From Gymnopus androsaceus JB14 (lineage: Eukaryota > Basidiomycota > Agaricomycetes > Agaricales > Omphalotaceae), in the NCBI GenBank assembly GCA_009733575.1, contig ML769710.1:1-64000 (forward strand): a stretch of 64,000 bases of DNA, in the 5' to 3' direction. A program made the translations under genes and the position numbers. The first letter of the stretch is position 1. Each line of letters begins with the position of its first letter. Positions 1 through 11,453 of the stretch are shown here, piece after piece. The notes beneath the pieces were generated by a model. The model saw only the letters and a list, made by a program, of their open reading frames with translations. It searched no databases and was not told the origin of the DNA.

Positions 1-30
1 CAGAGTTAATGTTTGTGCTTCTTTCAGTGT
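1..30 (-). pseudogene. Fragment of proteasome alpha-5 exon at window edge
   Basis: The first 30 bases match 14084-14113, inside the sixth exon of the intact proteasome alpha-5 gene, in the same orientation. The match breaks off at about position 30, where an unrelated ORF begins, so this is the edge of a duplicated fragment that continues off the window. The stop codon of the neighbouring ORF (24-26) lies inside the borrowed sequence. Confidence 0.6.
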
Positions 31-593
31 TGCATGTCCCTCAGCATGTCCTGAGTCTCCTCTAATCCATGCTTCTTCGCTTCTCTCTCCTTCCAGTCTC
101 TCGCAACCCACGTAAGTGGGAACCGATGCCACTGCAAAGTGGCATCAGTGGTTGGATCGTTCTCGACACCCATAGCCTTTCTAGCCGCTGCAACGATTTC
201 TTTCGAGTCAAGTTTGGAGTGTGGCTGGTTCCACTCTGCGACCAAATAATAATTCCCGTCTATCCCGTATATAGCGCGTGGCGAGAGACTTACAGTTCAC
301 TGTGAGTTGGCTAATACGATGTAAAACACAACACGCCTATGAGGACCCTTCCAATTCTTCCTAATCACATCCCTATACTCGTCATTACCGGTAGATATGT
401 CGCCCAAATTACGACTCAAGTCTTGCGGTGAGCAGACCCAAGCGAGCCCGTATAATGGCGTCTTCTTTCCTTTGACCATCGTGCCACGGTACGGCGGAGG
501 CTGGTCAAGAGGAAAACGACGAGGGAAACTAAGAATCTGTGAGTGATTAGCGGTAAATCGGGTTCAGAAGACTGACGTTGGGGTACTCGACAT
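24..593 (-). pseudogene. Conserved-looking unknown protein, two in-frame TGA stops
   Basis: Reading from an ATG at 593 to a TGA at 24 gives one frame of 190 codons interrupted by only two TGA codons (near residues 10 and 99). Both lie where an arginine CGA could have mutated to TGA, and no frameshift is needed. The protein is soluble-looking, with aromatic stretches (YGLAWVCSP, VVFYIVLANSQ, YYLVAEWNQ) and a charged C-terminus (WKEREAKKHGLEE). I do not recognise the family. A short intron using GTAAGT after the second TGA is an alternative, but the frame is open straight through it, which favours point-mutation decay. The C-terminal codons are borrowed from a proteasome-gene fragment, so the real C-terminus may have been lost. 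Confidence 0.5.
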
Positions 594-689
594 GGTGGTT
601 CAAGTTGAAGTTGAGGTTAGATTACCTGAGCGCTTGGGTTTCATGTCTTTTGATAAGTCTTTATCTCATATTCTTTTCTCTAATTTCGT

Positions 690-1118
690 AGAGCATCTAT
701 TCATACGGAGCTTATATCCAGCTGCAAAAAGAGGAAAAATCAACATTACATCGGGGACCAAGATCCAAGTATGACCAGTTTCAGCCACTTTCTCAATCAA
801 CTCCTAACCATTGAAACGACCCCAACATCGTCCGACAGAGAGTCAGTACTCCGCTAATATAAACTGGGATTGTTAGAAAAAATGATTGAAAAGAACTCCG
901 AGTCTCTGAGCTCGGTCCCTCGAACGCGACGATGAATCGTTCATGTTGTTGCCAGAAAGGGGACGTTACAGTGAGCTCTACGACTACGGCGGGGGAGGTT
1001 GCGCTACCCTTTCTCGCGCGGCCCATCGTAACTTTGCCACACAATCCAAAAGATGAGTAGAGCGAAAATAATGTTGTCATTTCAGTCCATGATTTACATT
1101 TCGTCAACAACTACCTTC
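690..1118. repeat. Segmental duplicate of the proteasome alpha-5 downstream flank
   Basis: This stretch matches 13540-13920 in the same orientation: the shared run ATATCCAGCTGCAAAAAGAG, then the CAATCAACTCC block, then the region complementary to the last codons (VDEM, stop) of proteasome alpha-5 and its 3' flank. The copy has diverged by many substitutions and small indels, so the duplication is not recent. Only the last few codons of the gene are included, so this copy encodes no product. Confidence 0.7.
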
Positions 1119-2661
1119 AAAAAACCAGATTTCATCTTTTGACCTCGATGCCGCCCCATTTCAGCACCCTAAACAGCTTATCGTCGACCAAGACAACCGT
1201 ACTACCATAACCGAAGACGTCGGTCCTTCGTTCCAAGCTATCCGAGACTCTTGCAGGCTTCGTAGTGGCCTTGAAGAGCACGAACACTCGAATTACGACG
1301 TCTCGGCGAGAAACAGCGTTCAGAGGAGCTGCGCGTGGTATTTTTCCTGAGGTACGAATCGGAGAGTGATGCATGTGTGTTTGTTGTAGGAATGAAGATA
1401 TCTACATAACAGTGTTATTATGACGGACAGTTGTTGATAAGATGCAAAGAACGCACGTTAATAATGATGTGCTCAGTTCCATATGCAGACCTAGCGACTT
1501 CAAAGCTGCATCGAGACACGAGGCGAGTCGAGAGAGAGGAAGGAGGACTGAAAATCTGTCTTCGTTTGAATGATCGCTGGTGATCGGGTCCGACTGGTGA
1601 TCTGGGATAGATAAGTCGAGTGGAGATGATGGTAGTGTCTGTGTTCTACAAGTTGATTTAGCGAGATATATAAATGATAGAAGGTGGAAAAAAACCTACT
1701 CAGCTTTCTAGTACAGCCAGTTGTTTTCTCCGTCATGCTTTTGTCGTCCGCATGAGTGCGAACCAAGCGAGTAAGCTTTTCTCAACCAGAAGAAACTTGG
1801 TATGGATGGATTGAGTGCGGAGAGCTTTCACTGCGCAACGACATCCACTTCTCCACTTCTCCACTTCTCCATTGCGGACCAGTGATTACTTTCACTGTGC
1901 AGCCTTCCGTGTCCATGAATGGTGAATGAGCCGGTCCTATGTATACGGCCCCTCCTGCCTCATACAAGAACGCATGCGTCAAGAAACCAAGTCACGCTCC
2001 GAGTCGTCGATTATAAGTCTCGTAAATTCGAATAACACTATTATTCCACGTAAGTAGGTCAGTCAGCACATCGATATCAGGGATAGAATTAGAACGATAC
2101 GATACGAACCTCCATCCATTACAACAAACACAACCACACCCAACGTCCAACAAGTGCGTCCTCTCGTGTATCTTTGGCGAAATTTTCGTTCCGTTTTTCG
2201 CATTTCGAATTCGGTGGGCTGGAAGGAGAGAAAAGCAAGGTTGGAGGGAAGGTAGAGTACGGGAAACAAGGAAAGTAAGTCAGATCGTTTGCAGGTTTAT
2301 ATAAATTGGAAACTCGAGGTAGAATTTATTCACGCCATTTCGAGAGAGAGATTCAGGAAAGGAATGTGTCTTTGGTGATCGATGATCACTGACTGAATAC
2401 AGTGGCAAGTGATTTTCGGACGGCCCGAATGTAATTAGCGCTCGACCCTCTCTCCCGCCATCTCTTGGTTTCTCCCTTTCATGCTGTTGGAAAGCTCGTT
2501 ACGGTTGCATGAACTGTACATCTGGCCTATAAACCTCGTCGTTTTTGTATAATTTATGCCAACCAGGAAGTGGCAACAATTTAGGACGACAAATTGAAAG
2601 AATTTCAAATCGACTTCCTCGTTTTTTCTCCAAGTGTTATCCAATGATTCCAATCCCTATT
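1119..2661. other. Gene-poor stretch with one unassigned minus-strand ORF
   Basis: A minus-strand frame at 1132-1374 (80 codons) reads like coding sequence (VIRVFVLFKATTKPARVSD, then a terminal VLVDDKLFRVLKWGG) and stops just beyond the proteasome-derived segment. It could be a last exon of a lost gene, but I do not recognise it. A short tandem run of CCACTTCT lies near 1849-1875. I see no other supported gene. Confidence 0.3.
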
Positions 2662-3795
2662 TTACATGAATACCCTCAAATAACTACAACAGCGGAACAC
2701 TAGGGTATCGGGAAGGTAAGAGACCCTTCTTTGTGGATTGACTTGGGCCATTGTCCATCTAATACTTTTCGCCAGCGTCAGATAACAGTGGCCTTGCTTA
2801 CTCGAACGGTGAAAGCTACGCACACAAAAGTTCATGTTCTCAATATTCAAGACAACCGTGTTTCCATTCCCCGTGTGCCGAGAGTGGTCGTGTACCGTCG
2901 AGTTGTTCACGTCGTTCCCGACAGTATTCAACGAAAGGGTTCCTACCCTTGTATGGGAGAGTGAAGCGGATGGGGCTTCTTGGCACATTGGTTGTGCTCC
3001 AATACTGGTTCCAGTTGAGGGTGAGCTCAAGGTCCCCGCCCACGTTTGTCCCGGGCTAGTTTCTGCTACTTTGATGTCGCTGTTGATCAACGAGCGGGGG
3101 AGAGGTGTCGACAATATTTCTTGGCTCATTGGTTGTGCTGGGATGGTTCCCTCTCCCTGGCCATCGCTGATTGCAATCGATATGTTGTTGCTGTTAGTAG
3201 GAGGAGTTGTTTGACCCAATGTCGGGATTGTGGTCGGAGGTAGACTCGATGGCAAGCTCGTGACATCTGCCACAAGGTCTGGCTCTTGATCCTCTCGACT
3301 AATCGGAGTATGTGCTTGTTGTCCCCACGAGGTCTTCATTCTGGTGATAGTTGTCTAATATAGAGCCAGTCAAAATACAAACTGACGATAACGACAATGG
3401 CTTACCTCTAATTCCGCTCGGATCCTCTTCACTTTATCATGGTACGCCTCTATCTTCTTCGAGTACTGTCCTGCTCTGATGACCACCACTATGGATCCTT
3501 CATTCAACATATGGAGCAACTTCCTGTATTTGGCCAGTATCCTATAAGGACGCTCAGCTATCACTGTTTACTTCGTACCATCATCAAGATGGAACATACG
3601 CACTCAATTAACTCCCTCAATCTACCTTCAAGATGGCTTAGCATTTCACTTTTTTGAATGCTACCAGGCGTGGTGGCATATTCCTGCAAAACAATATTGG
3701 CGACGACCTTCACCTCATCCGATAGTTTCTTAACCGCAACTCCGCACCAGGTCGACAAACGAGGAGGGAGTTGTTCACTCTGTTCATGAATAAAT
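2662..3795 (-). pseudogene. Helical NLR-adaptor-like gene, copy A (5' exon missing)
   Basis: Three exon-like blocks on the minus strand join in frame through short introns. The first (about 3791 to 3610) carries LSTWCGVAVKKLSDEVKVV and ends RLRELIE. The second (about 3547 to 3411) carries ILAKYRKLLHMLNEG and AYHDKVKRIRAELE. The third (about 3357 to 2662) is Ser/Thr/Pro/Asn-rich and ends near TVVLNIENMN. Amphipathic helices followed by a low-complexity linker resemble the N-terminal four-helix (MLKL-NTD-like) adaptor seen in many mushroom NLR-type proteins; this is inference from pattern. No NACHT or repeat domain follows. Copy B at 11.9-12.9 kb shares all blocks and retains an ATG exon that is absent here, so this copy probably cannot be expressed as a full protein. 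Confidence 0.5.
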
Positions 3796-4210
3796 TAATA
3801 TTTTTAGCTATCGGGAATAGAATTGGCTATTACATACTGTAACGCTCTGATATACGAGTGCTTGAAGGGAGGACAGAATCTTGGGAGAGGCTAGAAGGGC
3901 AATAGGACTGAGTTCAATCAACATTCTAAGCAATGTTACGCACGCTGAGATATAAGGTCATCATCCATCATGTTCCTTAGGATAGTAAGATTATTTAGCC
4001 TTTCCTTCAATAATGAAGAGAGAAAGAAAACTTACACATGATCAGGCATTGCGATATTTTGGTATTAAGAGGGAAATTAACTAAGGGAGAGAGAAGTGAG
4101 CATTTACTTGAAGACAGAAGAACTTTTAAACGAATGGAGGTGATTCGGAATTCTAACTTGCCACCGGTGTTTTAATGAACACCGGTGGCGAGTTTGAGAT
4201 CAAAGTTGTA
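3796..4210. other. AT-rich intergenic stretch with a perfect hairpin
   Basis: No coding sequence is recognisable. A perfect 12-bp inverted repeat (GCCACCGGTGTT, 6-nt spacer, AACACCGGTGGC) lies at about 4160-4190, shortly before a foldback element. Confidence 0.6.
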
Positions 4211-4764
4211 CTGTGGCTGTGGATAGTATCCGAACGCATGTTTTGCTAGTTTCCCACAGTCTATGACCTTGGGGAAAGTTGTCACTATATGTTTTGAGTA
4301 TGTGCAAGCTCATTTCTGCAATCATCTTTTTGCCATTTTTGGTAATTTGTGAGTTATGGCCAATCTAAGTGCCCCAAAAAAATCAGCTACATGAAAAAAC
4401 TACCTGAGTAGAAAATGGTTATCACAGCTGAAAAGCACATGAAAAATAGTCTAAGATAGCATTTTATCCTATGCAAATTGACTGGGTTAAAGTGTCACAA
4501 ACTGGGCTGAAAATGCTATCTTAGACTATTTTTCATGTGCTTTTCAGCTGTGATAACCATTTTCTACTCAGGTAGTTTTTTCATGTAGCTGATTTTTTTG
4601 GGGCACTTAGATTGGCCATAACTCACAAATTACCAAAAATGGCAAAAAGATGATTGCAGAAATGAGCTTGCACATACTCAAAACATATAGTGACAACTTT
4701 CCCCAAGGTCATAGACTGTGGGAAACTAGCAAAACATGCGTTTGGATACTATCTGCAGCCACAG
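4211..4764. mobile_element. 554-bp foldback MITE with TA target duplication
   Basis: The two halves are near-perfect inverted copies: about 260 bp from 4211 mirrors about 260 bp ending at 4764, around a short central spacer near 4470-4505. The ends are CTGTGGCTGT and GCAGCCACAG, and each flank is the dinucleotide TA. A TA duplication with long terminal inverted repeats and no ORF fits a non-autonomous Tc1/mariner-type element. Arm-to-arm identity is very high, so the element is young or kept uniform by its fold. Confidence 0.85.
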
Positions 4765-5122
4765 TATGTAGATAGAAACAATCCGCGCTAATCAAAACTA
4801 TTAGCGCCGGCTCTGATTAAGCACTAAATATATGTGTCACTAAGTTCTTACCACCATGATGCCATTCGAACAGCTAGTTCGTTGTTCATGGATGACTCAC
4901 CAACCGAAAGAAGATAATTGAGGTATGTCTTCATGGAATGTGCTCGCTGGAGAGCATGTTTGACGAAGAGATAAGTATGCTGCAGAATGCAGGAAAAGAC
5001 ATTGATGTGACTAACTTCCCAGGTTAGCATGCACTTCATATATTTCTAGTTGAAAATGAGGAATACAGTAGTGATTGATAGAGGATGAAGGGTTTTCAAT
5101 GTATGTTCCGAGAAGTGGTAGC
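4765..5122. other. Intergenic, nothing recognised
   Basis: The sequence between the foldback MITE and the Ngaro element shows no gene, RNA or repeat structure that I can support. A 63-codon minus frame (4848-5039) has no recognisable motif. Confidence 0.5.
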
Positions 5123-5127
5123 AGAAC

Positions 5128-5268
5128 ATTCCGTGATAAGCTAGCAGAGCGTGCTTATCAGAGGATAAGCTAAGCATGGCTTGAGAGTCAGCAACGCGCG
5201 GTTGAGCGCTTTTATCCTTTTGGAGTCGACTCTCATAGCCATCGCTCCTATATCAGTTTTTATTGAGC
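5128..5268 (+). repeat. Ngaro split direct repeat A1
   Basis: Begins near TTCCGTGATAAGC and runs through GGAGTCGACTCTCATAGCC to TTTTTATTGAGCTTC. The same sequence occurs downstream as A2, there broken by an insertion exactly after ATCCTTTT. It lies immediately upstream of ORF1 and presumably holds the promoter. Confidence 0.8.
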
Positions 5269-5304
5269 TTCTTTCACTTTCCTTTTACTACCTGGGTTCC
5301 CTAA

Positions 5305-6657
5305 ATGGTATCCTTCACTCTGAGACTCAATTCGAGCTTTCTCCCCCACGATACTTTGCTGGACAATCCTGCATGCAGACCAAAAACACACAAGACTGCG
5401 AATATCATTGCCAATCTCAAAAGGCTTACTCTCGGCGTTCACATTAAGGCCAATTTCGACATTGCCGCACGCAATGATGCTTGTATCATGAAGAAAATCA
5501 CAGCTGCCAAAGGTGATCCCAAATCGGACACCGAATCAGTCATATCCATTCTGGACCAGGAATTTCATGCAGTCAGACGGGACCAGGACCTCTTCCAGAG
5601 CTTTAAACCGCTCCTCAACATCATTTCCATTGGAATCATGAATGATATGAATGAGACTGATAGGATTGACGAAGAAACTTGGGTCAGATTGGTCTCCAGT
5701 CAGCAGGATGCTCAGCGCATTGCTACTGCCGCCCTCACTCGCAAACCGGACATCATCCTTTCCTCCATTGACCCCACGGCTGCCCCGACAGTGGTTTTCC
5801 CTGAGATTATGCTCCTCACTGCCAAACACAAACATAACATTCCTTTCCAGTGCTTCCTCCCCACCAACCTTGAGTGGATTAACGCTAATATCGCATTGAT
5901 CCCTACTGTCAAGCTCTCCCACATCCCAGATAAACCTATCATCCTGAATACAGGTGAACTGTTAAAGAAACTAATGGCAGCAGGCAAGCCTGTTGACAAG
6001 CCAATCTTCACATTCCAACAGTTTCAGAGCACTTCTGATTTCTACTACCAGTTTATGGTAGCGCGGTACACCGATGGCGCCCTTGCCTCACGCCCATTGT
6101 TCTTCACCAAACACTTCGCATTCTTCCTCTACCACAAAGAATCTGAGGAACTTTTCCGAATTTGGAAGATCCAGGAAGAGAGGCTGTGAAGCACTCACCT
6201 CCAACGGGACATGGAATATAGACAACCAGTGTATGATACAGCTTGGACCCGCGTACAGGCTATATCTGATGCAGAGATGCTTTTAGCCAAGCAGCCGCGC
6301 AGTTTCGCGCCACCATTTTCATCTTTGAACAAGCACCAGGCAAAGCCCTACATCCGCAACAACCCTCACTCTCCTGGCTTGGTGCCCTTTCTGGAGGGCA
6401 GCAAGGTTGGCCCCAGACCTCACTGCATTGGCTGCGGCCTCCAGGGGCACAAACTCAACAACCGGGTCATGCACGGAAAATTTCCGTTTGCGAAATTGCT
6501 TAACAGGCAACTCCTCTCACCCAACAACACTGTCATCTGCATTGTGTTCAACTGTTGGGGTAAATGCCAAAAGGGGTGCCATTCCTCCTCCCATATCTGC
6601 TCATTATGTGGTGGTCCCCACTATGCCCGCGACGCCTCCTGCCCAGTGTCAGCTTGA
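5305..6657 (+). pseudogene. Ngaro ORF1, Gag-like protein with zinc fingers (one TGA)
   Basis: A 451-codon frame from ATG 5305 to TGA 6657, broken once at 6187-6189 where TGA sits in an arginine-compatible context (EERL, stop, STHLQRD). The first 290 residues are helical and Gag-like without a named domain. The C-terminal part holds two Cys-rich clusters: CIGCGLQGHKLNN near residue 375, and one from CWGKCQKGC to CSLCGGPHYARDASC at the end. These are presumably nucleic-acid-binding fingers. ORF2 follows in the +1 frame. A Gag-like role is inferred from position and fingers; no similarity search was possible. Confidence 0.65.
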
Positions 6658-6736
6658 TTCCTTCTTCAGACCCAGCACCCTTCCATTTCATGATTTCTCT
6701 TCCTCTATAATCCCTCGTCATCCTCTCGCTAATTCA

Positions 6737-8828
6737 ATGCCATTTGAAAATGAGCTGTTTGAAAGAATTATCACCCCATATAATATCAGTGCTTTCTTTA
6801 TTGAACTCGCAATCCACGGTCTCTCCAACCGCTATTCCATCCTAATTGACTATCTTAGAAATAGTTTCCCTCTCGGTGACATTCCTGTCCTCACTGAGAC
6901 CACCATTATTCCCAACCACTCTTCAGTCTCCAAACATCCAGTAGCCGTGCAAGAATACATTGAAGAGGAGTCAGCGGCAGGTCGGATGGCAGGCCCCTTT
7001 TCCAAGCAACAGGTTGAGCAAGTACTCTGCGGACCATTTGTGGCTTTGCCGCTCATTGTGGCAGAATCATCACAAGGTCCTGACCTGCCACCAAAGTTGA
7101 GGGTCTGCCGCAACTTGTCCAAGGGAGGTAAAGATTCTTTGGGCAGAACAACTCCATCCATGAATTCTTACATCCAAAAGGAGTTGTTCCCTACTACATT
7201 TGATTCAGCAGGCAACGTTGCAGAATTTGTGAGTTCTATTCTCTATTTTTCAATTTGTTATATCTGCTTGGCTAACTGGCCGCAGCTCTATCCTTACCAT
7301 GGGGGTGGTATTGTACTCTCCGCTCGGCCAACTGGCCGCAGTGCTATCATTACCATGGTTGTGGTATTGTCCCCCTTGCTCAGCCAACTGGCTGCAGCTT
7401 ATCCTTACTACCAATGGTGGTATTGGACATGCCGGACTAACTGGTCATGGCTCATCATGTTATAACTGCTCCAACTGGAAGCCATGATACTAAAACAAAT
7501 TTTCCTTTCTATTTTAAAAGATTATTCACGCCCCGCCAGGTACTCAGGCATGCACCATGGACATCATAAAGTTTCATTGAACCGTCCCAGTCAACCCCAA
7601 CCACAAACAATTCCTCGTTGTTTGCGATGAAAAGGGCGATTTTTGGATTGACATGTGCAATTGTTTTGGGTGGGCAGGTGCCAGCAGCTGCTCGGGAATG
7701 ATTTCCGCCGCCATCCGAGATATCCTATTTGCCAAAGGTGTCTTCCCTGTAGCCAAGATTGAGGATGATTTGACAGTCTTCCGCATACCCCTCAACCCCA
7801 ATGCAGACCCGGTCAATTTTGAGTATGCATATGACCGAGAGGCAGTTCTCAAATTGATCCACCCGCTCGGCACTCCTTTTCACCCTCCCCAGAAGAAAGG
7901 CGACCCTTTCTTCATCAACATCTTCATCTTCATAGGCTTACTGTGGGATATGCCCCTAAAACAGGTCAGCCTTCTGGATGGAAAACACCTCAAATACCTC
8001 CACCGCATTAAAGTCTTCCTCCAAAAATTCGGTCCAAAATCAGCATCCACACCCCCTAACACTGCCAACATCAACAGTCCACCTAATCCCCATCCACTTC
8101 TCATCAGCACCTGCAAACCTCCCCCTGACCCCAAACAACTTAAAACTCCACTCAACTGGGTTGAAAAAATCCACAGCACCCTTTGCTATATTACATTTGT
8201 CTACACCAAAGAACGTTTGCATCTCCCAGCAATATCAAATTTCATGGCATCCTACCGAGGACGAGAACTCAAATTGGGGAAGTTTCCGACTACCGCCCTT
8301 GTAAGGGAATTGCTCTGGTAGTCAGATAAACTTTCGGACCCTCTCATCTACCACCAGTTATGCCCCCAAGGCCCACTAATTAACCTCGAAATATACGCAG
8401 ATGCATCCACCAATTGGGGAATCAGATTTTGGATCCAGGGCTACTGGGCAGCATTCTGGCTAATGGATGCTTGGAAGATTGAGGGACGCAATATCTGCTG
8501 GCTCGAGACATTGGCTATCGAGCTTGTTGTCTATTTCCTCAAAGCAATGGGCATTCAAAACGCTTACTTATTAATTCACTCAGACAATCAGGGCACAATT
8601 GGGGCAATGCTAAAGCAGCGTAGCCCCAATCAATGGATCAATTTATCTGTTCGTCGCACATTCGTGACACTCACTTCCCTTTTAATTGAACCAAAACTCA
8701 TATATATTGCTACCACTGACAACCCTGCTGACTCTCTGTCAAGAGGTATAATGGGCACTGACGAAACCCAATTACCATACTCTATTTTGCTACCTGACAA
8801 ACTCATCGAAGCCATTATATGCATCTAG
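6737..8828 (+). pseudogene. Ngaro ORF2, reverse transcriptase/RNase H (two stops, one intron)
   Basis: Starts at ATG 6737 (MPFENELFE). Exon 1 ends at 7228 before a GTGAGT donor; exon 2 resumes at 7521 after TTTTAAAAG, keeping the frame across a 292-nt intron. RT signatures are a fingers region (PPKLRVCRNLS), APPGTQACTMDIIKFH, the WAGASSCSG motif and the catalytic box KIEDDL near 7760. RNase H is recognisable in NLEIYADASTNWG, IELVVYFL, IHSDNQGTIGAM and ATTDNPADSLSRG. In-frame stops at about 7577 (TGA, arginine context) and 8319 (TAG) inactivate it. The order RT then RNase H then a separate recombinase ORF is typical of DIRS-order elements. Confidence 0.8.
7270..7450 (+). repeat. 56-bp minisatellite inside the RT intron
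   Basis: The motif CCAACTGGCCGCAG recurs at about 7272, 7328 and 7384 with a fourth, diverged copy near 7437, giving a unit of about 56 bp that also contains TCCTTACCATGG and GGTGGTATTG. It fills most of the 292-nt intron of the RT ORF. Confidence 0.75.
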
Positions 8829-8909
8829 TTTAGATACGCTACTGTATTCCTGCAAGCACTTACATAATCAATAGCTTCTTGAACCTGAACAGCCATCTCC
8901 ACTAGCACT

Positions 8910-10412
8910 ATGCCTCCACAGAGCCATGGAGTAACCAGCTCAGGGGACTTTTACATCTCTACCGTCTCCTTGCGCAACTGTTTTGGATCCACAACAAAAC
9001 CGCAACCAACAAAACCGCCGACCCCAACAAAAACCACTCCTAACCCAAAGAACCATTTTCCTCCCACTTTATTCGGCCACTCATTCATATGCCATGCACC
9101 AGCGGTTGCGCCAACCACAATTCCAACTTCCACCATAATCTGCCCAACCTCTCGCACCCCCAATCACATCCCTTCCAAACTTGCTACCAGGCGTCCCAAA
9201 TCAGGTTGCGCCATTACATATAATGAACTACACCCCAACGTTCGCGCTAAAGACCAAATTCATGCATGGAGCAGCCCTTATGCCAACTCAAAATGCTCCA
9301 AGCACTCGCTCACTCTTCCTCCCAAGGTCATAGAGTGGGGCGAAAAGCTCACTATAGCAGGACTTGCTGATTCAACCAAGGAAGCCTATGGTGCTGGGCT
9401 CCTTAGGTTTAATCAATTCTGTGATATGCTGGACATTTTGGAAGACCAGTGCATGCCCGCCAGCGAGCATCTCATTGTCGGATTCCTAGGTTATCATATG
9501 GGGAAGGTCAGCAGGTCTTGCGCCAAGAGTTGGTTGTCAGCTCTTTGAGCTTGGCATGAACTCAAAGGTGCTCCCTGGCCAGCCGGCTCAAGGCTCATCC
9601 GCTTCACTAGAGCAGGTGCTCGTGTCTCTGGGGCTCACCATAAACGCCCAATCTGCAATCCTATATCCATCAACCATATGCTTGCGCTTTTCCTCACACT
9701 AAAATTTTCCATTCCGTTTCATTGCTCCATATGGGCAGTTGCATGCAACACTTTTTGGGGCTGCCGCAGACTTGGGGAACTTACCGTTAAGTCTATTGCA
9801 GCTTTCAATCCCATCTACCATGCATCCCGTTCCACCAACGTCCTCTTCTCCCTTCATCCCAACAATTCGCCCAAGGCTGTGTCCTTCCATATTCCTTGGA
9901 CAAAGACAACAAAGCAAGTGGGAGCTACAGTCACCGCCACAGCTCAGACATCAGCACTAAAGTTATTTTGCCCCTTCAACGCCATGCAAATGCATGTCAG
10001 GGCAAACTCCAGGATTCCCAACAACTTCTCTTTGTTTGGATACATCGACAATCTTGGCCAGCCACGTCATATGGTCAAATCAACATTTCTTGCCTTCTGC
10101 AATAAAATCTGGTTGGACAAAGGATTCCCACTGGTTCAGGGCCACAGTTTCCGCATTGGCAGAGCCGTGGAGCTTCTGCTAGCAGGTGTATTGCCTGAGG
10201 TGGTCACTGCAGTTGGCGGTTGGACTTCATTGGCTTTCCTTATCTATTGGAGACGGTTTGAAGATATCTTACCTGTTCACATACTTAAAGCATACGACTC
10301 CTCCCAGATTTCAAGACTGAAAGCTTCTATTGACACTTTCCAGAAAGCACACAAGATACCGGACTCGGTTATTACCGCATGTATTAATGGTATCAATCTT
10401 GACCTAGAGTAA
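8910..10412 (+). pseudogene. Ngaro ORF3, tyrosine recombinase (one TGA)
   Basis: A single frame from ATG 8910 (MPPQSHGVT) to TAG 10412, about 500 codons, with one TGA at 9546 (WLSAL, stop, AWHELKG) in an arginine context. The first 110 residues are Pro/Thr-rich. A SAM-like core-binding part follows (STKEAYGAGLLRFNQFCD). The catalytic domain carries the family residues: Arg in WGCRRLGEL, the HxxR box in GHSFRIGRAVELLLAG, the GGW box in AVGGWTSLAF, and the tyrosine nucleophile in IYWRRFED. It would integrate the circular cDNA by site-specific recombination rather than by a DDE integrase. Apart from the single stop the domain is well conserved. Confidence 0.85.
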
Positions 10413-10563
10413 TTCAATCCCTTCAGATTTTTAATATCCTATCTTCTCCAGAGCATACCTCTGTTTGGGCTTGGCCTGTTTTCCCTTTGGTTGGTCTCCT
10501 CCTTGTGCTCTCGGGTTGGAGCTCTGCTCTGGTTGGGGCCACGAGCACTCGGAGCCCATGGGC

Positions 10564-10682
10564 GGGAGCGCGGGCCAAGCCCCAGCCAAACCCTCTCTAT
10601 CTAAGATAAGAGATAAATACTCGTATTACTGGTATTGTCTCTTCTCACTACTTAACTCTCATTATAGTGCACATAGCTTATT
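10564..10682 (+). repeat. Ngaro split direct repeat B1
   Basis: Runs from GCGCGGGCCAAGCCCCAGCC through CTCTATCTAAGATAAGAG to GTGCACATAGCTTA, then passes directly into A2. The same block recurs at 11605-11725 as B2 with a 4-nt length difference (CACTACTTAAC versus CACTTAAC). Confidence 0.85.
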
Positions 10683-10773
10683 CCGTGATAAGCTAGCAGA
10701 GCGCGCTTATCAGAGGATAAGCTAAGCACGGCTTGAGAGTCGGCAACGCACAGTTGAGCGCTTTTATCCTTTT

Positions 10774-11453
10774 GGTGATCATACACAATTGCAGTCAAGA
10801 CCAGTCCAATGCTGTAACGGCGCTTGTTGGCGGTCCGCGCTGATTCCGTGCTCCATGGAAACTAGACATGGCGAACGAAGGATTTCTTACTTTGTCTGTG
10901 ACTTTCGGCTTTTGCTCCCACTATGGGCCTTAAAGAGTCAAGCAATATATACTATTATACCAGTCATTGATTATTGTGACCACAAAAGTGTTCAGTGGTG
11001 GAGAGTCAAGATAGAATAAGCTGCAAAGAGGATGAACAGTCGGTTAAGTACGGCGCTTAATCAAAAACTGTTGAAAAAATGGGTCCTTGGATTTGACCCT
11101 TGGTACAAAAATGGATGACGGGATATGTAATATTGGCCGCTCCTATGAAAACGTTCAGATTTAATTCATGAATTTCAAGCAGATACATGTGCTACAGGGC
11201 AATCGGTATCGACAATTGAGCATACTTGCTGTTTTGAGAGTATTAAATACACTTTCAGCAAATCAAATCTGAACAAGTGAAATATGTCTATTTTACATTG
11301 ATTTTAAGATTCTTACAATGAGGATATCTAGCATCGTAAATATTCAAGTTTTCCTTGCCATGAATCCAAAGGATTTCAAGTCTGATCGGTTTGGTAAATC
11401 GATTTGACGCTGAGGCCCGGTGTTATCCGTTTGAATGGAGTTGCGTATGACCA
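10774..11453. mobile_element. 680-bp DNA element interrupting Ngaro repeat A2
   Basis: The A2 copy breaks after ATCCTTTT and resumes with CTTTTGGAGTCGAC, whereas A1 reads straight through, so the intervening 680 bp were inserted. CTTTT is present on both sides (10769-10773 and 11454-11458) as a 5-bp duplication. The ends form an imperfect inverted repeat, GTGATCATACACAATT against GTGGTCATACGCAACT. No transposase is encoded. I cannot assign a superfamily. Confidence 0.8.

Noticed and set aside
2834..3214. Plus-strand 126-codon frame
   Set aside because: Antisense shadow of the helical adaptor-like gene copy A, whose exons and splice sites are shared with copy B on the minus strand.
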